Below are positions 32,330 through 42,335 of a stretch of 42,335 nucleotides of DNA, piece by piece (positions within the stretch are counted from its first letter, which is position 1; every line of letters begins with the position of its first letter). Origin of the DNA: UBA4615 sp044360485 (GTDB lineage: Bacteria > Pseudomonadota > Gammaproteobacteria > Burkholderiales > Burkholderiaceae_E). A program made the position numbers and the translations under genes. The notes below the pieces were generated by a model. It worked only from the letters and a program-made list of their open reading frames with translations. It had not been told where the DNA came from and ran no database searches. The DNA lies in NCBI GenBank assembly GCA_044360485.1, contig JBIKKG010000005.1, positions 1 to 42,335 of the forward strand, read 5' to 3'.

Positions 32330-33967
32330 TCAGCGCAGCAGCTCGCGTGCGTGTTTGCGGGTGGTGGCGGTGATTTCCACGCCACCGAGCATGCGGGCAA
32401 TTTCCTCGACACGCTGGGTGCGATCAAGCCGCTCGATTTGGCTCACGGTGGCGTCAGCCTGGCGGCGCTTGCTCACCGACAGATGCTGATTGGCCTTGGC
32501 GGCCACCTGTGGCAGGTGCGTCACGCACAACACTTGTCGTGTTTCGCCCAGCTTGCGCATCAGTTCTCCGATGACCTCGGCCACGGCACCGCCCACTCCG
32601 GCATCGGCCTCATCGAAAATCAGGGTCGACACAGGATTGGCCTGTGCCGCCCATTCGCTGATCGCCAGGCTGATGCGTGAGAGTTCGCCCCCCGAGGCGA
32701 CCTTGCCCAGCGCGCGCGCCGTGGCGCCTGCGTGCCCGGCGATGCGAAACTCGATGCGATCCATGCCGTGCGCGGCCGCTTCGCTGCGTTCCAGAGCGAT
32801 CTGCAGGCGGCCGCCCTGCATGCCCAGACGCCCAATGCGCTCCGAGACATCGCGTTCAAGTTGACGTGCGACCTGTGCACGCGCTGCGGACAGCTGCTGT
32901 GCCAGCGCTTCATAGGCCTGAAGTGTCTGCGCGACGTGCCGTTCCAGACCAGGCAGATCCTGGGAACGCTCAAGGGCCTGGAGCCGGTGCTCAACTTCCG
33001 CGAGCTCGACATGCAATTGCTCGGGCGGCAACCGGAACTTTCGACCGGCTGCAAAGAGCGCGCCAATGCGGGCTTCGACCTCCGCCAGCCGCTGCGGATC
33101 GAGGTCGACCCGCTCGGCATAGTCGGACAGCAAGGAGGCGGCTTCGGCAGCCTGGATTGCGGCCGACTCCAGCAGGTCGTAGGCCGGCTGCAGACGCTGA
33201 TCGACCGCAGCCAGAGGTCGCAAGCGCTGTTGAGACGACTGCAGCCGCCCCACGACGGCATTGTCTGCGTCGGACAGTGCATCGGCGAGCCCACGGCTGC
33301 CTTCGATCAATGTGGCAGCATGCGCCAGGCGCTTTTGCTCGGCGTTGAGCTGGTCCCACTCCTGCGCGACAGGATGCAATTGGGACAATTCATCGTGTTG
33401 CCACTGCAGGCGATCGCGCTCCAGGCCGAGGGTGCGCTCGCCCTGGCGGGCGTCATCGAGTTCGCGCTGTGCCCCGCGCCAAGCCGCATACGCGCTGGCC
33501 AGCGGCGCTGGATCGGTACCGGCCAGTCGATCCAGGAGCGCGCGCTGTCCGTCAGGGCGCAACAAGGACTGCGAGGCGTGCTGGCCGTGGATTTCGACCA
33601 GCATGTCCCCTAACTCTCGCAGCTGGGCCGCGGTGGCCGGATGGCCGTTGATCTGGGCGCGGCTGCGGCCATCGGATTCGATGATCCGACGCATCAGCAC
33701 CCGGCCCGCATCGCCAGTCAGGTCACGCTCGCTCAGCCAGGCCTCGACGCGCGCATCGGTGGTGAAGGCGGCGCAAAGGTCGGCACGCGCACAACCCTCC
33801 CTCACCACCCCGGAGTCGGCACGACCACCGAGTGCCAGACCCAACGCATCGATCAGGATCGACTTGCCGGCGCCGGTTTCACCGGAAAGCACGGTGAACC
33901 CCGGGCCGAATTCAAGGTCGACCGATTCGACGATGACGAAGTCGCGCAGACGCAGTTCGGTCAGCAT
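32330..33967 (-). CDS. recN: DNA repair protein RecN
   Basis: RecN is an SMC-like ATPase that holds DNA ends together during recombinational repair of double-strand breaks. The product is 545 residues, typical size. The N-terminal P-loop is LSGETGAGKSILIDAL (about 28-43), a central coiled coil spans roughly 150-370, and the C-terminal ATPase half has KVASGGELSRISLAI (signature) and LIFDEADAGVGGAVAEVIG (Walker B). The ATG at 33967 begins with MLTELRLRDFVIVESVDLEF, the family start. It lies downstream of nadK with an 83-base gap, the same neighbourhood as in many proteobacteria. No LexA box could be identified by eye upstream. Confidence 0.96.
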   Translation of the reverse strand: MLTELRLRDFVIVESVDLEFGPGFTVLSGETGAGKSILIDALGLALGGRADSGVVREGCARADLCAAFTTDARVEAWLSERDLTGDAGRVLMRRIIESDGRSRAQINGHPATAAQLRELGDMLVEIHGQHASQSLLRPDGQRALLDRLAGTDPAPLASAYAAWRGAQRELDDARQGERTLGLERDRLQWQHDELSQLHPVAQEWDQLNAEQKRLAHAATLIEGSRGLADALSDADNAVVGRLQSSQQRLRPLAAVDQRLQPAYDLLESAAIQAAEAASLLSDYAERVDLDPQRLAEVEARIGALFAAGRKFRLPPEQLHVELAEVEHRLQALERSQDLPGLERHVAQTLQAYEALAQQLSAARAQVARQLERDVSERIGRLGMQGGRLQIALERSEAAAHGMDRIEFRIAGHAGATARALGKVASGGELSRISLAISEWAAQANPVSTLIFDEADAGVGGAVAEVIGELMRKLGETRQVLCVTHLPQVAAKANQHLSVSKRRQADATVSQIERLDRTQRVEEIARMLGGVEITATTRKHARELLR

Positions 33968-34050
33968 GGCGATGCAGACGGTCTGCCCAGCCGAAGCAGG
34001 CCCAGGGGCAAGCGGGCGCGCAATGGGGCGTTGGAAGGTGCCACGGTCCG

Positions 34051-34941
34051 TCAGGGGCGCGGCGCCAGGCTGGGCATTTCATGCCAGTTCAGCTTGGAGC
34101 GTAGCGTGGCGTAATAGCTGTACCCCACCGGGTGCAGAAAGCGGCAGCTGTGTTCAGAGCGCCTGACCTCCAGCACATCATCGACCTGCATGTCTGCGAA
34201 GGTCTGCATGTCGCAGTTCACGCGTGGCTCGCGGCCTTCAGTGACGCTGATGGTGATGACCGAGGTGGCGGGCAGCACGATGGGCCTGTTTGAGAGCGCC
34301 TGCGGCGCCACCGGTACGAGGACTAACCCCTGGAGCCTGGGATGCAGGATGGGGCCGTCACAAGACAGGGCATAGGCCGTGGAGCCGGTGGGGGTGGCGA
34401 CGATCAGTCCATCGGCCCGTTGGCTGTACATGTACAGGCCGTCCACGTGGACCAGCACTTCGATCATGCCGGTGCGCGAACTGCGGCTGACCACCACATC
34501 ATTCAGGGCGCTGGCTTCAAAGACCGGGCTGCCGTCCCGCAGGATGCGCGCCCGCAGGATGGCCCGATCTTCGGCCTCGAAATGTCCCTCCAGCACCGCG
34601 CCGAGCGCTTGCTGCCAGCGCAGTAATGGAATGTCGGTGATAAAGCCCAGTCGACCGAAATTGATACCCACCACGGGTACGCCATGCGGAGCCAGTTCGC
34701 GTGCAATGCCCAGCATGGTGCCGTCGCCGCCGACGATGACGGCCAGATCGGCTTCGCGACCCACCTCGGCCATGCCGGCGGTGTCCAGGTCGGGACGACC
34801 CAGTGCCTGGGCGGCGCTGGGTTCATACACGGCCCGCTGCCCCCTGTGCTTGAGGAAGGCACCGATTTCCAGGAGCGTCTGGGCGACGGCATCGGACTGC
34901 TGGCGACCGAAGAGGGCGACGGTTCTGATCGGGGGAGTCAT
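34051..34941 (-). CDS. nadK: NAD kinase
   Basis: NadK phosphorylates NAD to NADP with ATP, the sole source of NADP in the cell. The product is 296 residues. The GGDGT motif is in VGGDGTMLGIARELA (about 70-84), followed by GINFGRLGFITDIP, the NAD-binding region ALNDVVVSR and DGLIVATPTGSTAYALSCDGP. The ATG at 34941 starts MTPPIRTVALFGRQQ, as in related proteins; the upstream ribosome site is faint. The gene is divergent from hrcA across a 160-base gap and lies upstream of recN. Divergent nadK-hrcA is the normal arrangement in Burkholderiales. Confidence 0.96.
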   Translation of the reverse strand: MTPPIRTVALFGRQQSDAVAQTLLEIGAFLKHRGQRAVYEPSAAQALGRPDLDTAGMAEVGREADLAVIVGGDGTMLGIARELAPHGVPVVGINFGRLGFITDIPLLRWQQALGAVLEGHFEAEDRAILRARILRDGSPVFEASALNDVVVSRSSRTGMIEVLVHVDGLYMYSQRADGLIVATPTGSTAYALSCDGPILHPRLQGLVLVPVAPQALSNRPIVLPATSVITISVTEGREPRVNCDMQTFADMQVDDVLEVRRSEHSCRFLHPVGYSYYATLRSKLNWHEMPSLAPRP

Positions 34942-35061
34942 CTTGGCATTTCACCATACTTCCATCACAGTCAGGCTCCAGCCAGGCCATCAGTGTTAGG
35001 CCAGCAGGCGTATGCTGCCGTCAGCCGCGCCAGGATTCGGATCGTGATCCGCAAGACAGGT

Positions 35062-35090
35062 TTGGCATTCGGTTAATTTCCGTTTATACA
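35062..35090 (+). promoter_or_regulatory. Promoter of hrcA, predicted short or absent leader
   Basis: TTGGCA (35062-35067) and TATACA (35085-35090) are separated by exactly 17 bases. Transcription would start near 35096-35099, within six bases of the hrcA ATG at 35102, so there would be almost no leader. No ribosome site lies between. If TACAAT (35087-35092) is the -10, the start falls nearly on the ATG. Confidence 0.6.
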
Positions 35091-35101
35091 ATTCCACCAC
35101 C

Positions 35102-36118
35102 ATGTTGGATGCCCGCTCCCAAACTCTGCTCAAGACGCTGATCGAGCGTTACATCGTCGATGGCCAACCGGTGGGCTCGCGCACGCTGTCGCGCCATTCC
35201 GGACTTGAGCTGTCAGCGGCCACCATTCGCAATGTCATGGCCGACCTGGAAGAGCTCGGTCTGATCTCCAGCCCACACACCTCGGCCGGACGCATCCCCA
35301 CCCCGCGCGGTTACCGGTTGTTTGTGGATCGGCTCATCACGGTGCAGCCCCTGGAGCTCGAACAGACAGAGCGGCTGCAGGGGCAGTTGCTGGCGGATGA
35401 GCCCCAGCGTGTACTGAGCCAGGCCGCCCAGCTGTTGTCCAGCCTGTCGCAATTCGCTGGGGTCGTGATGACGCCAAGACGCAGTTCGAGCTTTCGTCAG
35501 GTCGAGTTCCTGAGGCTGGGCGAGCGACGCGTCCTGCTGATCATCGTCACGCCTGAAGGCGATGTGCAAAACCGCATCCTGCATGTCGAGCGCGACTATT
35601 CTCCGAGCGAGCTGACCGAGGCCTCCAACTACGTCAATCAGCACTTCGCCGGCCAGGACTTTTCGGCCATCCGGCAAGGCTTGCAGCACGAACTGGTCAG
35701 CCTGCGGGATGACATGACCCGGCTGCTCCATCAGGCGGTCGCTGCCGGCAGCGATGCCGCGCATGAGCGCTCCGAGACCGTCATGATCTCGGGCGAACGC
35801 AATCTTGTTGCGGTGCACGAACTGTCCGACAACATGGACCGTCTGCGCCAGCTTTTTGGAATGTTCGAACAGAAAACCGGGCTCATGCAGCTCTTCGATG
35901 CGAGCACGCATGCGCAGGGCGTTCAGATCTTCATCGGCGGCGAATCGCAACTGGTGCCGATGGATCAGTTGTCGGTAGTGGTCGCGCCCTACGTGAGTGA
36001 CGGACGGGTCGTGGGCACGCTTGGTGTGATCGGCCCGACCCGCATGGCGTATGAGCGGGTCATCCCGATTGTTGACATCACGGCCAAGCTGGTCTCCAGT
36101 GCGTTGAGCCACGCCTGA
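35102..36118 (+). CDS. hrcA: Heat-inducible transcription repressor HrcA
   Basis: HrcA represses heat-shock genes by binding CIRCE operators and is reactivated by GroESL. The product is 338 residues. The N-terminal winged helix contains MLDARSQTLLKTLIERYIVD and the recognition region ELSAATIRNVMADLEELGLI, followed by the conserved SPHTSAGRIPTPRGYRLFVD (about 59-78). The C-terminal half carries the effector dimer domain ending in VIGPTRMAYERVIPIVD. I see no CIRCE element in the window near hrcA, grpE or dnaK, so its targets probably lie elsewhere, such as groESL. The ATG at 35102 follows a promoter by only about a dozen bases and has no Shine-Dalgarno. Confidence 0.96.
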   Translation: MLDARSQTLLKTLIERYIVDGQPVGSRTLSRHSGLELSAATIRNVMADLEELGLISSPHTSAGRIPTPRGYRLFVDRLITVQPLELEQTERLQGQLLADEPQRVLSQAAQLLSSLSQFAGVVMTPRRSSSFRQVEFLRLGERRVLLIIVTPEGDVQNRILHVERDYSPSELTEASNYVNQHFAGQDFSAIRQGLQHELVSLRDDMTRLLHQAVAAGSDAAHERSETVMISGERNLVAVHELSDNMDRLRQLFGMFEQKTGLMQLFDASTHAQGVQIFIGGESQLVPMDQLSVVVAPYVSDGRVVGTLGVIGPTRMAYERVIPIVDITAKLVSSALSHA

Positions 36119-36450
36119 TCCGCGCTGTGTCGCCTGGACACGCTGCGCGACAGGCAGGGCCAATGCCAGCGATCCGCGGACTGCCGCGGCTTGCGTGCCG
36201 ATCGGTGCGTTCAGGAAATCGTTCAGTCAAACGGCCATCCTTCATGCGTTGGCCTGTCGATTCAGGACGGCGATGCGGCGTGCTCCTGGGGTAATGATTT
36301 CCTGCCCTGCTTTTGCTTGCTTTCATCAAGTGTTGTTGGCTGCGACGTCGCAGCCATGGCCGGGCCGTGAATGGATGGGTGGTCTGCATGCGTGACTATG
36401 GCTGAGGGTCTTGCGACGGCAGCCGGTAGCCGACTTGGTAGACTCGGCTG
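36119..36450. other. 332-base non-coding gap between hrcA and hemH
   Basis: No convincing gene is present. The short open frames here have no recognisable motifs or ribosome sites. It holds a 20-base perfect palindrome at 36337-36356 and a weak hairpin TGTCGC..GCGACA just after the hrcA stop. No T-run or tRNA is visible. Confidence 0.6.
36337..36356. repeat. 20-base perfect palindrome upstream of hemH
   Basis: TGGCTGCGACGTCGCAGCCA reads the same on both strands. It lies about 95 bases before the hemH ATG. It could be an operator for a dimeric regulator or a hairpin in an RNA; no T-run flanks it, so intrinsic termination is unlikely. Confidence 0.6.
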
Positions 36451-37563
36451 ATGGAGCGTTTCAGCAGCCCGGCCACCTTCAGCCATCAAAGCCCGCCACG
36501 CACGGCGGTACTGCTGGTGCAGTTGGGCACGCCTGCGGCACCCACGGCTGCAGCCCTGCGCCCCTACCTCAAGCAGTTTCTGAGCGATCCCCGCGTCGTC
36601 GAAATTCCCAGGCTGGTCTGGTGGCCGATCCTCAACGGCATCATCCTGAATACCCGGCCAGCCAAGTCCGCCTTGAAATACGCGAGCGTCTGGACGCCGG
36701 AGGGCTCGCCGCTCATGGCCCACTCCCTGCGACAGACCGATCTCCTCAGACGGGCGCTGGCTGCGCGCGGCCATGCCATCGATGTCGAGCTCGCCATGCG
36801 CTATGGCGAACCGTCCATCCCAGCCGCGCTGGAGCGCCTGCGCGCCGCTAACACGACGCGCGTCCTGGTCTTGCCGCTCTACCCGCAATACGCTGGCTCG
36901 ACGACGGCAACGGCCATCGATGAAGTCTCGCGTGTGCTGCAGGGTTGGCGCAATCTGCCGGAGTTGCGGTGGGTCCGCAATTTCCACGATGACCCAGGCT
37001 ATATCGATGCCCTGGCCGTGCAGGTTCAGCAGCAGTGGGCGAAAGCCGGGCGCAGCGAAAAGCTGGTGATGAGTTTTCATGGTGTGCCTCGGCGCACCCT
37101 GGAATTGGGCGATCCCTACCACTGCGAATGCCTGGCGACGGCCCGCCTGTTGGCCGAGCGACTGGGCCTGCCCCGCGAAGCGTGGATCGTGACGTTCCAG
37201 TCGCGCTTCGGCAAAGCGCAATGGCTGCAGCCCTACACCGAGCCTACGCTGATCGAGCTGGCCCGCAGCGGCGTGCGCAGCGTCGACGTGATGTGCCCGG
37301 GGTTCGTCTCCGATTGCCTGGAAACCCTGGAGGAAATCAGCATCGAGGCGCGCGAAGCATTCCTCGGCGCAGGAGGCGAGCAGTTTCGCTATGTGCCCTG
37401 TCTGAATGAAACCGATGCGTTCATCGAGTGTCTGGTCGGGCTGGTTGAACGACAGACTGCCGGGTGGCCGGTTCAGGTCCTGTCGGCAGGCGATGCGGCA
37501 CAACGGACGGCTGCGCTTGCGCAGCGCAAAGAGCGCGCACTTGCGCTGGGCGCAAACGACTGA
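36451..37563 (+). CDS. hemH: Ferrochelatase
   Basis: HemH inserts Fe2+ into protoporphyrin IX, the last step of heme synthesis. The product is 370 residues, close to the betaproteobacterial length. The substrate-loop start is AVLLVQLGTPAAP, the metal-site histidine is His210 in LVMSFHGVPRR, the conserved acidic region DCLETLEEISIEAREAF is near 288-304 and the LPLYPQYAGSTTAT block is at 141-154. The ATG at 36451 is in good agreement with family length; a ribosome site is not obvious. It lies between hrcA and the amidase on the plus strand, as hemH is often found close to the heat-shock genes in Burkholderiales. Confidence 0.95.
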   Translation: MERFSSPATFSHQSPPRTAVLLVQLGTPAAPTAAALRPYLKQFLSDPRVVEIPRLVWWPILNGIILNTRPAKSALKYASVWTPEGSPLMAHSLRQTDLLRRALAARGHAIDVELAMRYGEPSIPAALERLRAANTTRVLVLPLYPQYAGSTTATAIDEVSRVLQGWRNLPELRWVRNFHDDPGYIDALAVQVQQQWAKAGRSEKLVMSFHGVPRRTLELGDPYHCECLATARLLAERLGLPREAWIVTFQSRFGKAQWLQPYTEPTLIELARSGVRSVDVMCPGFVSDCLETLEEISIEAREAFLGAGGEQFRYVPCLNETDAFIECLVGLVERQTAGWPVQVLSAGDAAQRTAALAQRKERALALGAND

Positions 37564-37635
37564 GCGTCCGCCACGTGACCTTCCCCACGAACGGTGCGCG
37601 GTCTTCCGAGCGCACGCTTGATGCAAGAGACTCTG

Positions 37636-39036
37636 ATGACTGACGACGAGATCGCCTGGCTGGACCTGATGACGGTCGCCCGGCTCATTCGCGAGCGTGC
37701 ACTCAGCGCAGTGCAGGTGACCGAGGCGCAGCTGCGTCGTATCGATGCGCTCAATCCGGCCTTGCATGCCTACGCCCGCACCACCCCGGAGTTGGCGCTG
37801 GCACAAGCCCGTGAGGCCGATCAGCGTCAGGCACGCGGCGAACCCCTGGGCCCGCTTCACGGTGTCCCAGTCGCCGTGAAGGACCTGTGCTGGACGGCAG
37901 GCATTCCCACTGCAGCCGGCATGCCGATCCATCGCGATTTTGTTCCCTCGGTCGACGCGACGGTGGTGCGCAGGCTGCGCGAAGCGGGGGCTGTCCTGCT
38001 GGGCAAGCTGCAGATGACCGAAGGCGCCTTCTCGGCCCACCACCCCGACGTGACGCCGCCGGTCAATCCCTGGGATGCCCATGGTTGGACGGGGGTGTCC
38101 TCAAGCGGGTCGGGTGTGGCCACCGCGGCTGGGCTGTGTTTTGGTTCACTGGGCACGGATACCGGCGGCTCGATTCGCTTTCCCGCAGCGGCCTGCGGGG
38201 TGACCGGGCTCAAGCCAACCTGGGGTCGGGTCTCCCGCCATGGCGCATTCGAGCTGGCCGCCTCGCTTGACCATATCGGCCCCATGTGCCGTACGGCGGC
38301 CGACTGCGGGATCATGCTGGGTGTGCTGGCGGGCGCCGACCCCGACGACCCCACGGCACTGCAGGCGCCGGTGCCCGATCTGATGGCAGGCCCGATCGAT
38401 AGCCTCGCAGGTTGTCGTGTTGGTCTGGATGCCGAATATGCCCTGTCAGACGTCGAGCCTGAGGTGGCGACTGCCGTGAGCCAAGCGGCGGAGGTCCTCA
38501 GGAATCTGGGTGCTCAGATCGTGCCGGTGACCATGCCGGACGTCGATACGCTGGTTGAAAACTGGGAGCCTCACTGTGCGGTAGAAGCTGCTGCGGCGCA
38601 TGCCCCGACGTTTCCATCCAGGCGCTCAGAATACGGGCCGATGCTGGCGCGTCTGCTTGATCTGGGGCTGAGCCTGTCAGCTGCCGACTACCAGCGGATT
38701 CTCTTACAGCGTGCCGACCACACCGGACGCTTGAACGCGGTGCTGGCGCAGGTTGATGTCGTCCTGATGCCCGCCATGCCATTCGCAGCGCTAAGCATCC
38801 AGCGCATTGCGAACCTCCGCAAGGAACCGGGATATCGCAAGCGCTTGTCGCGCTATACCGCACCGAGTGACCTTTCCGGGCACCCGACGCTGACGTTCCC
38901 GGCAGGCAACACAGCCGATCAACATCCGGTTGCGGCGCAACTGGTGGGCGCGCATCTGGGTGAGGCGCAACTGATACGGATCGGCAGAGCGTTTCAGGCT
39001 GCCACGCGGTGGCACACCCGCCGCCCCCCGGTCTAG
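37636..39036 (+). CDS. Amidase-signature family amidohydrolase
   Basis: This amidase-signature protein of 466 residues would hydrolyse an amide to acid and ammonia. The Ser-cisSer-Lys triad is visible: Lys82 in PVAVKDL, the cis-Ser in GVSSSGSGVAT (near 154-159) and the nucleophile Ser179 in GTDTGGSIRFPAAACGVTGLKPT. It could also be a diverged GatA-like protein, but no gatB or gatC is adjacent, so a free-standing amidase is favoured. I chose the ATG at 37636 because AAGAGA lies about seven bases upstream; ATG 37621 and the codon at 37594 are alternatives. It follows hemH after 72 bases on the same strand. The natural substrate is unknown. Confidence 0.88.
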   Translation: MTDDEIAWLDLMTVARLIRERALSAVQVTEAQLRRIDALNPALHAYARTTPELALAQAREADQRQARGEPLGPLHGVPVAVKDLCWTAGIPTAAGMPIHRDFVPSVDATVVRRLREAGAVLLGKLQMTEGAFSAHHPDVTPPVNPWDAHGWTGVSSSGSGVATAAGLCFGSLGTDTGGSIRFPAAACGVTGLKPTWGRVSRHGAFELAASLDHIGPMCRTAADCGIMLGVLAGADPDDPTALQAPVPDLMAGPIDSLAGCRVGLDAEYALSDVEPEVATAVSQAAEVLRNLGAQIVPVTMPDVDTLVENWEPHCAVEAAAAHAPTFPSRRSEYGPMLARLLDLGLSLSAADYQRILLQRADHTGRLNAVLAQVDVVLMPAMPFAALSIQRIANLRKEPGYRKRLSRYTAPSDLSGHPTLTFPAGNTADQHPVAAQLVGAHLGEAQLIRIGRAFQAATRWHTRRPPV

Positions 39037-39086
39037 GAGACCGAAGGGGATTGGATCGGGGCATTGTGGATGCCCCGGGGCCGATG

Positions 39087-39590
39087 TCAGGCCGCTGGCG
39101 GAATCCGCAGGTTCTGGCCGGGATAGATCCGGTCAGGATTCGAGAGCATGGGCTTGTTGGCTTCGAAAATCTGCATGTAGGCATTGGCATTGCCATAAAA
39201 CTGCTTGGCAATGGCCGACAGGCTGTCGCCGCCCTTGACGGTGTAGTACTGCGACTCGTTGGCCGGTTGTTCAACCGTCATCTGGTCGTTGACCGAAGCC
39301 ACGCCGGCGACATTGCCGCAGCACAGAATGATCTTTTCTTTCGTCGTTTGGTCGGGGGCAACGCCGCGCACCGTGACTGCGCTGGATGCCGAGTCGAATG
39401 CAACGGACAGGCCCGTGGCAGACAGATTCATCGACTGGATGTACTGCTCGATGGCGGTGCCTGCCGCGGCATTGGCCGCAGCGATTTTTTCGGGGCTGGG
39501 ATCGGCCGAAGCAGCCTGCTGAGCGGCTTGTGCCTGACCGCGACCGAACAGTTTTTCACCCGCATCTTTGAAGAACGACAACAAACCCAT
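39087..39590 (-). CDS. lysM: LysM/BON domain protein (Kbp/YgaU family)
   Basis: This is a small cytosolic protein of 167 residues. A BON domain covers about residues 35-107 (GLSVAFDSASSAVTVRGVAP to VASVNDQMTV) and a LysM domain about 116-165 (YTVKGGDSLSAIAKQFYGN to YPGQNLRIPP). The E. coli relative Kbp (YgaU) is a potassium-binding protein, so a K+-sensing role is plausible, but transfer of that function is inference. There is no signal peptide, which argues against a wall-binding role. The ATG at 39590 has AGGAGG upstream. It is divergent from grpE and converges on the amidase. Confidence 0.92.
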   Translation of the reverse strand: MGLLSFFKDAGEKLFGRGQAQAAQQAASADPSPEKIAAANAAAGTAIEQYIQSMNLSATGLSVAFDSASSAVTVRGVAPDQTTKEKIILCCGNVAGVASVNDQMTVEQPANESQYYTVKGGDSLSAIAKQFYGNANAYMQIFEANKPMLSNPDRIYPGQNLRIPPAA

Positions 39591-39623
39591 GGTGCAAAGC
39601 CTCCTGAAGTAATGAGCCTGGGG

Positions 39624-39652
39624 TTGAAATGCGTGAAGCTGGGCCCAACATA
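39624..39652 (+). promoter_or_regulatory. Sigma-32-like heat-shock promoter upstream of grpE
   Basis: GTTGAAA (39624-39630) and CCCAACAT (39645-39652) are separated by 14 bases, close to the heat-shock pattern CTTGAAA, 11-16 bases, CCCCATnT. It lies about 55 bases before the grpE ATG at 39705. No CIRCE-type inverted repeat is visible here. Confidence 0.5.
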
Positions 39653-39704
39653 CACGAAAACGTTTGCCCGCGTCCCGAACAACTCTGTCAAGTCATTGTA
39701 AAGA

Positions 39705-40277
39705 ATGGAAAAGATGACCGATCCGCACGCTACTCCCCCATCTGCTGCGCCCGACCACGATTCGGCGGCTGCGACGCATTTCGACACAGGGGGTCAGGCC
39801 CCTGTCACGCCTGAACAGGCGATCGAGGCTCGGCTGGCGGAGGCCGAGGCCCGGGCGGCCGAGTACATGGACCTGGCGTTGCGATCCCGTGCCGAACTCG
39901 ACAACCTGCGCAAACGCAGCCAGGCTGAATTGAGCGCGGCGCACAAGTTCGCCATTGAAGGGTTCGCCGAGAGCTTGCTGCCCGTGCGAGACAGTCTCGA
40001 GATGGCCCTCAAGGTGGATGTGCCCTCGGTGGATAATCTGCGCGAAGGGGTCGAGGCCACCCTGCGGCAGATGGCGTCCGCCTTCGAGCGCCACAAGCTG
40101 CTGGCCATCGATCCGGCCGCAGGCGAGAAGTTCGACCCGAACCGGCATCAGGCGATCTCCATGGTCCCCAGCGCAGCCGTGCCCGCCCAGCACGTCGTCA
40201 ATGTGCTGCAAAAGGGTTTCCTGATCAACGAGCGGGTCCTGCGTCCTGCCATGGTCACTGTGAGCAGCGGGACTTGA
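39705..40277 (+). CDS. grpE: Nucleotide exchange factor GrpE
   Basis: GrpE releases ADP from DnaK and acts as the thermosensor of the chaperone cycle. The product is 190 residues. The N-terminus is acidic and rich in Ala/Pro, a long helix runs from about 30 to 90 (RAAEYMDLALRSRAELDNLR), and the C-terminal beta domain has PAAGEKFDPNRHQAISMVPS and VLQKGFLINERVLRPAMVTV, the family hallmark. The start may be ATG 39705 or ATG 39714. It is 63 bases upstream of dnaK on the same strand, so both may use the sigma-32-like promoter upstream. Confidence 0.95.
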   Translation: MEKMTDPHATPPSAAPDHDSAAATHFDTGGQAPVTPEQAIEARLAEAEARAAEYMDLALRSRAELDNLRKRSQAELSAAHKFAIEGFAESLLPVRDSLEMALKVDVPSVDNLREGVEATLRQMASAFERHKLLAIDPAAGEKFDPNRHQAISMVPSAAVPAQHVVNVLQKGFLINERVLRPAMVTVSSGT

Positions 40278-40340
40278 TTTCCCGGCACTCACAACCACCT
40301 CTCCTTCATCCTTCAAACTTTCTCGAACAGGACTCGCAAC

Positions 40341-42278
<1,938 letters not shown>

Positions 42279-42335
42279 CAGGCGTACTGATCGGCGACAA
42301 TAGGCAATTCAGGCACGGCCCGGGCTCCCACCCGG

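Noticed and set aside
36262..38082. 606-residue open frame on the minus strand
   Set aside because: It lies antisense to hemH and the amidase, both of which have clear motifs. The translation has no recognisable domain, and long antisense frames are common in GC-rich genes.
40278..40340. Possible CIRCE element before dnaK (GGCACTC)
   Set aside because: Only one half-site-like heptamer is present, with no GAGTGC partner at the right spacing.

Overview
The window is a high-GC (roughly 60-65 % by eye), densely coded chromosomal segment with about 39 protein genes, one structural RNA (6S) and no visible insertion sequence, prophage, CRISPR array or tRNA. The gene content points to a betaproteobacterium of the order Burkholderiales. 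The indicators are two orphan TctC/Bug-type solute receptors, a Gram-negative hrcA/grpE/dnaK heat-shock region, fur next to bamE (omlA) and dapB, and 6S RNA directly downstream of zapA. An Alcaligenaceae-like lineage fits best, but the genus cannot be fixed from sequence alone.

Layout. Positions 1-1861: the N-terminal part of ilvD (minus) is divergent from lgt (plus). 1903-5350: an SDR dehydrogenase, a Bug receptor and a MatB-like malonyl-CoA synthetase form a plus-strand operon facing a TSUP permease (5383-6186, minus). 6317-7103: 6S RNA, zapA and a small coiled-coil protein (minus). 7172-13159: a DsbD/ScsB-type thiol reductase, an orphan ParA-type ATPase and a TldD/TldE-like metalloprotease pair (plus). 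13261-16313: an LLM flavin oxidoreductase translationally coupled to an alpha/beta hydrolase with an Asp nucleophile, then a second Bug receptor (plus).

16422-24966 is a long minus-strand operon. It encodes an acyl-CoA synthetase, an iron-type alcohol dehydrogenase or maleylacetate reductase relative, a complete branched-chain-amino-acid-type ABC importer whose LivM and LivG are fused, and a second hydrolase. Together with the neighbouring oxidoreductase cluster this looks like uptake and catabolism of an unidentified organic acid or ester.

25108-28466 (minus) is bamE-dapB-tonB-exbB-exbD, divergent from fur (plus). 29099-32326 (plus) is the Anbu island: a circularly permuted ATP-grasp protein, an alpha-E protein and the proteasome-like peptidase Anbu, without the transglutaminase-like partner often found with them. 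This is the most unusual system in the window. 32330-34941 (minus) holds recN and nadK, divergent from hrcA. The right end carries hemH, an amidase, a LysM/BON protein (minus), grpE and dnaK.

Regulatory signals seen directly are a sigma-70-type promoter for 6S RNA, a promoter for hrcA that would give an almost leaderless mRNA, a sigma-32-like promoter ahead of grpE, an inverted repeat between converging genes at 16.3 kb, a hairpin between the ABC receptor and permease genes, and a 20-bp perfect palindrome in the only long non-coding gap without an assigned function (36119-36450). Assignments rest on reading the sequence and family knowledge; no database search was run.
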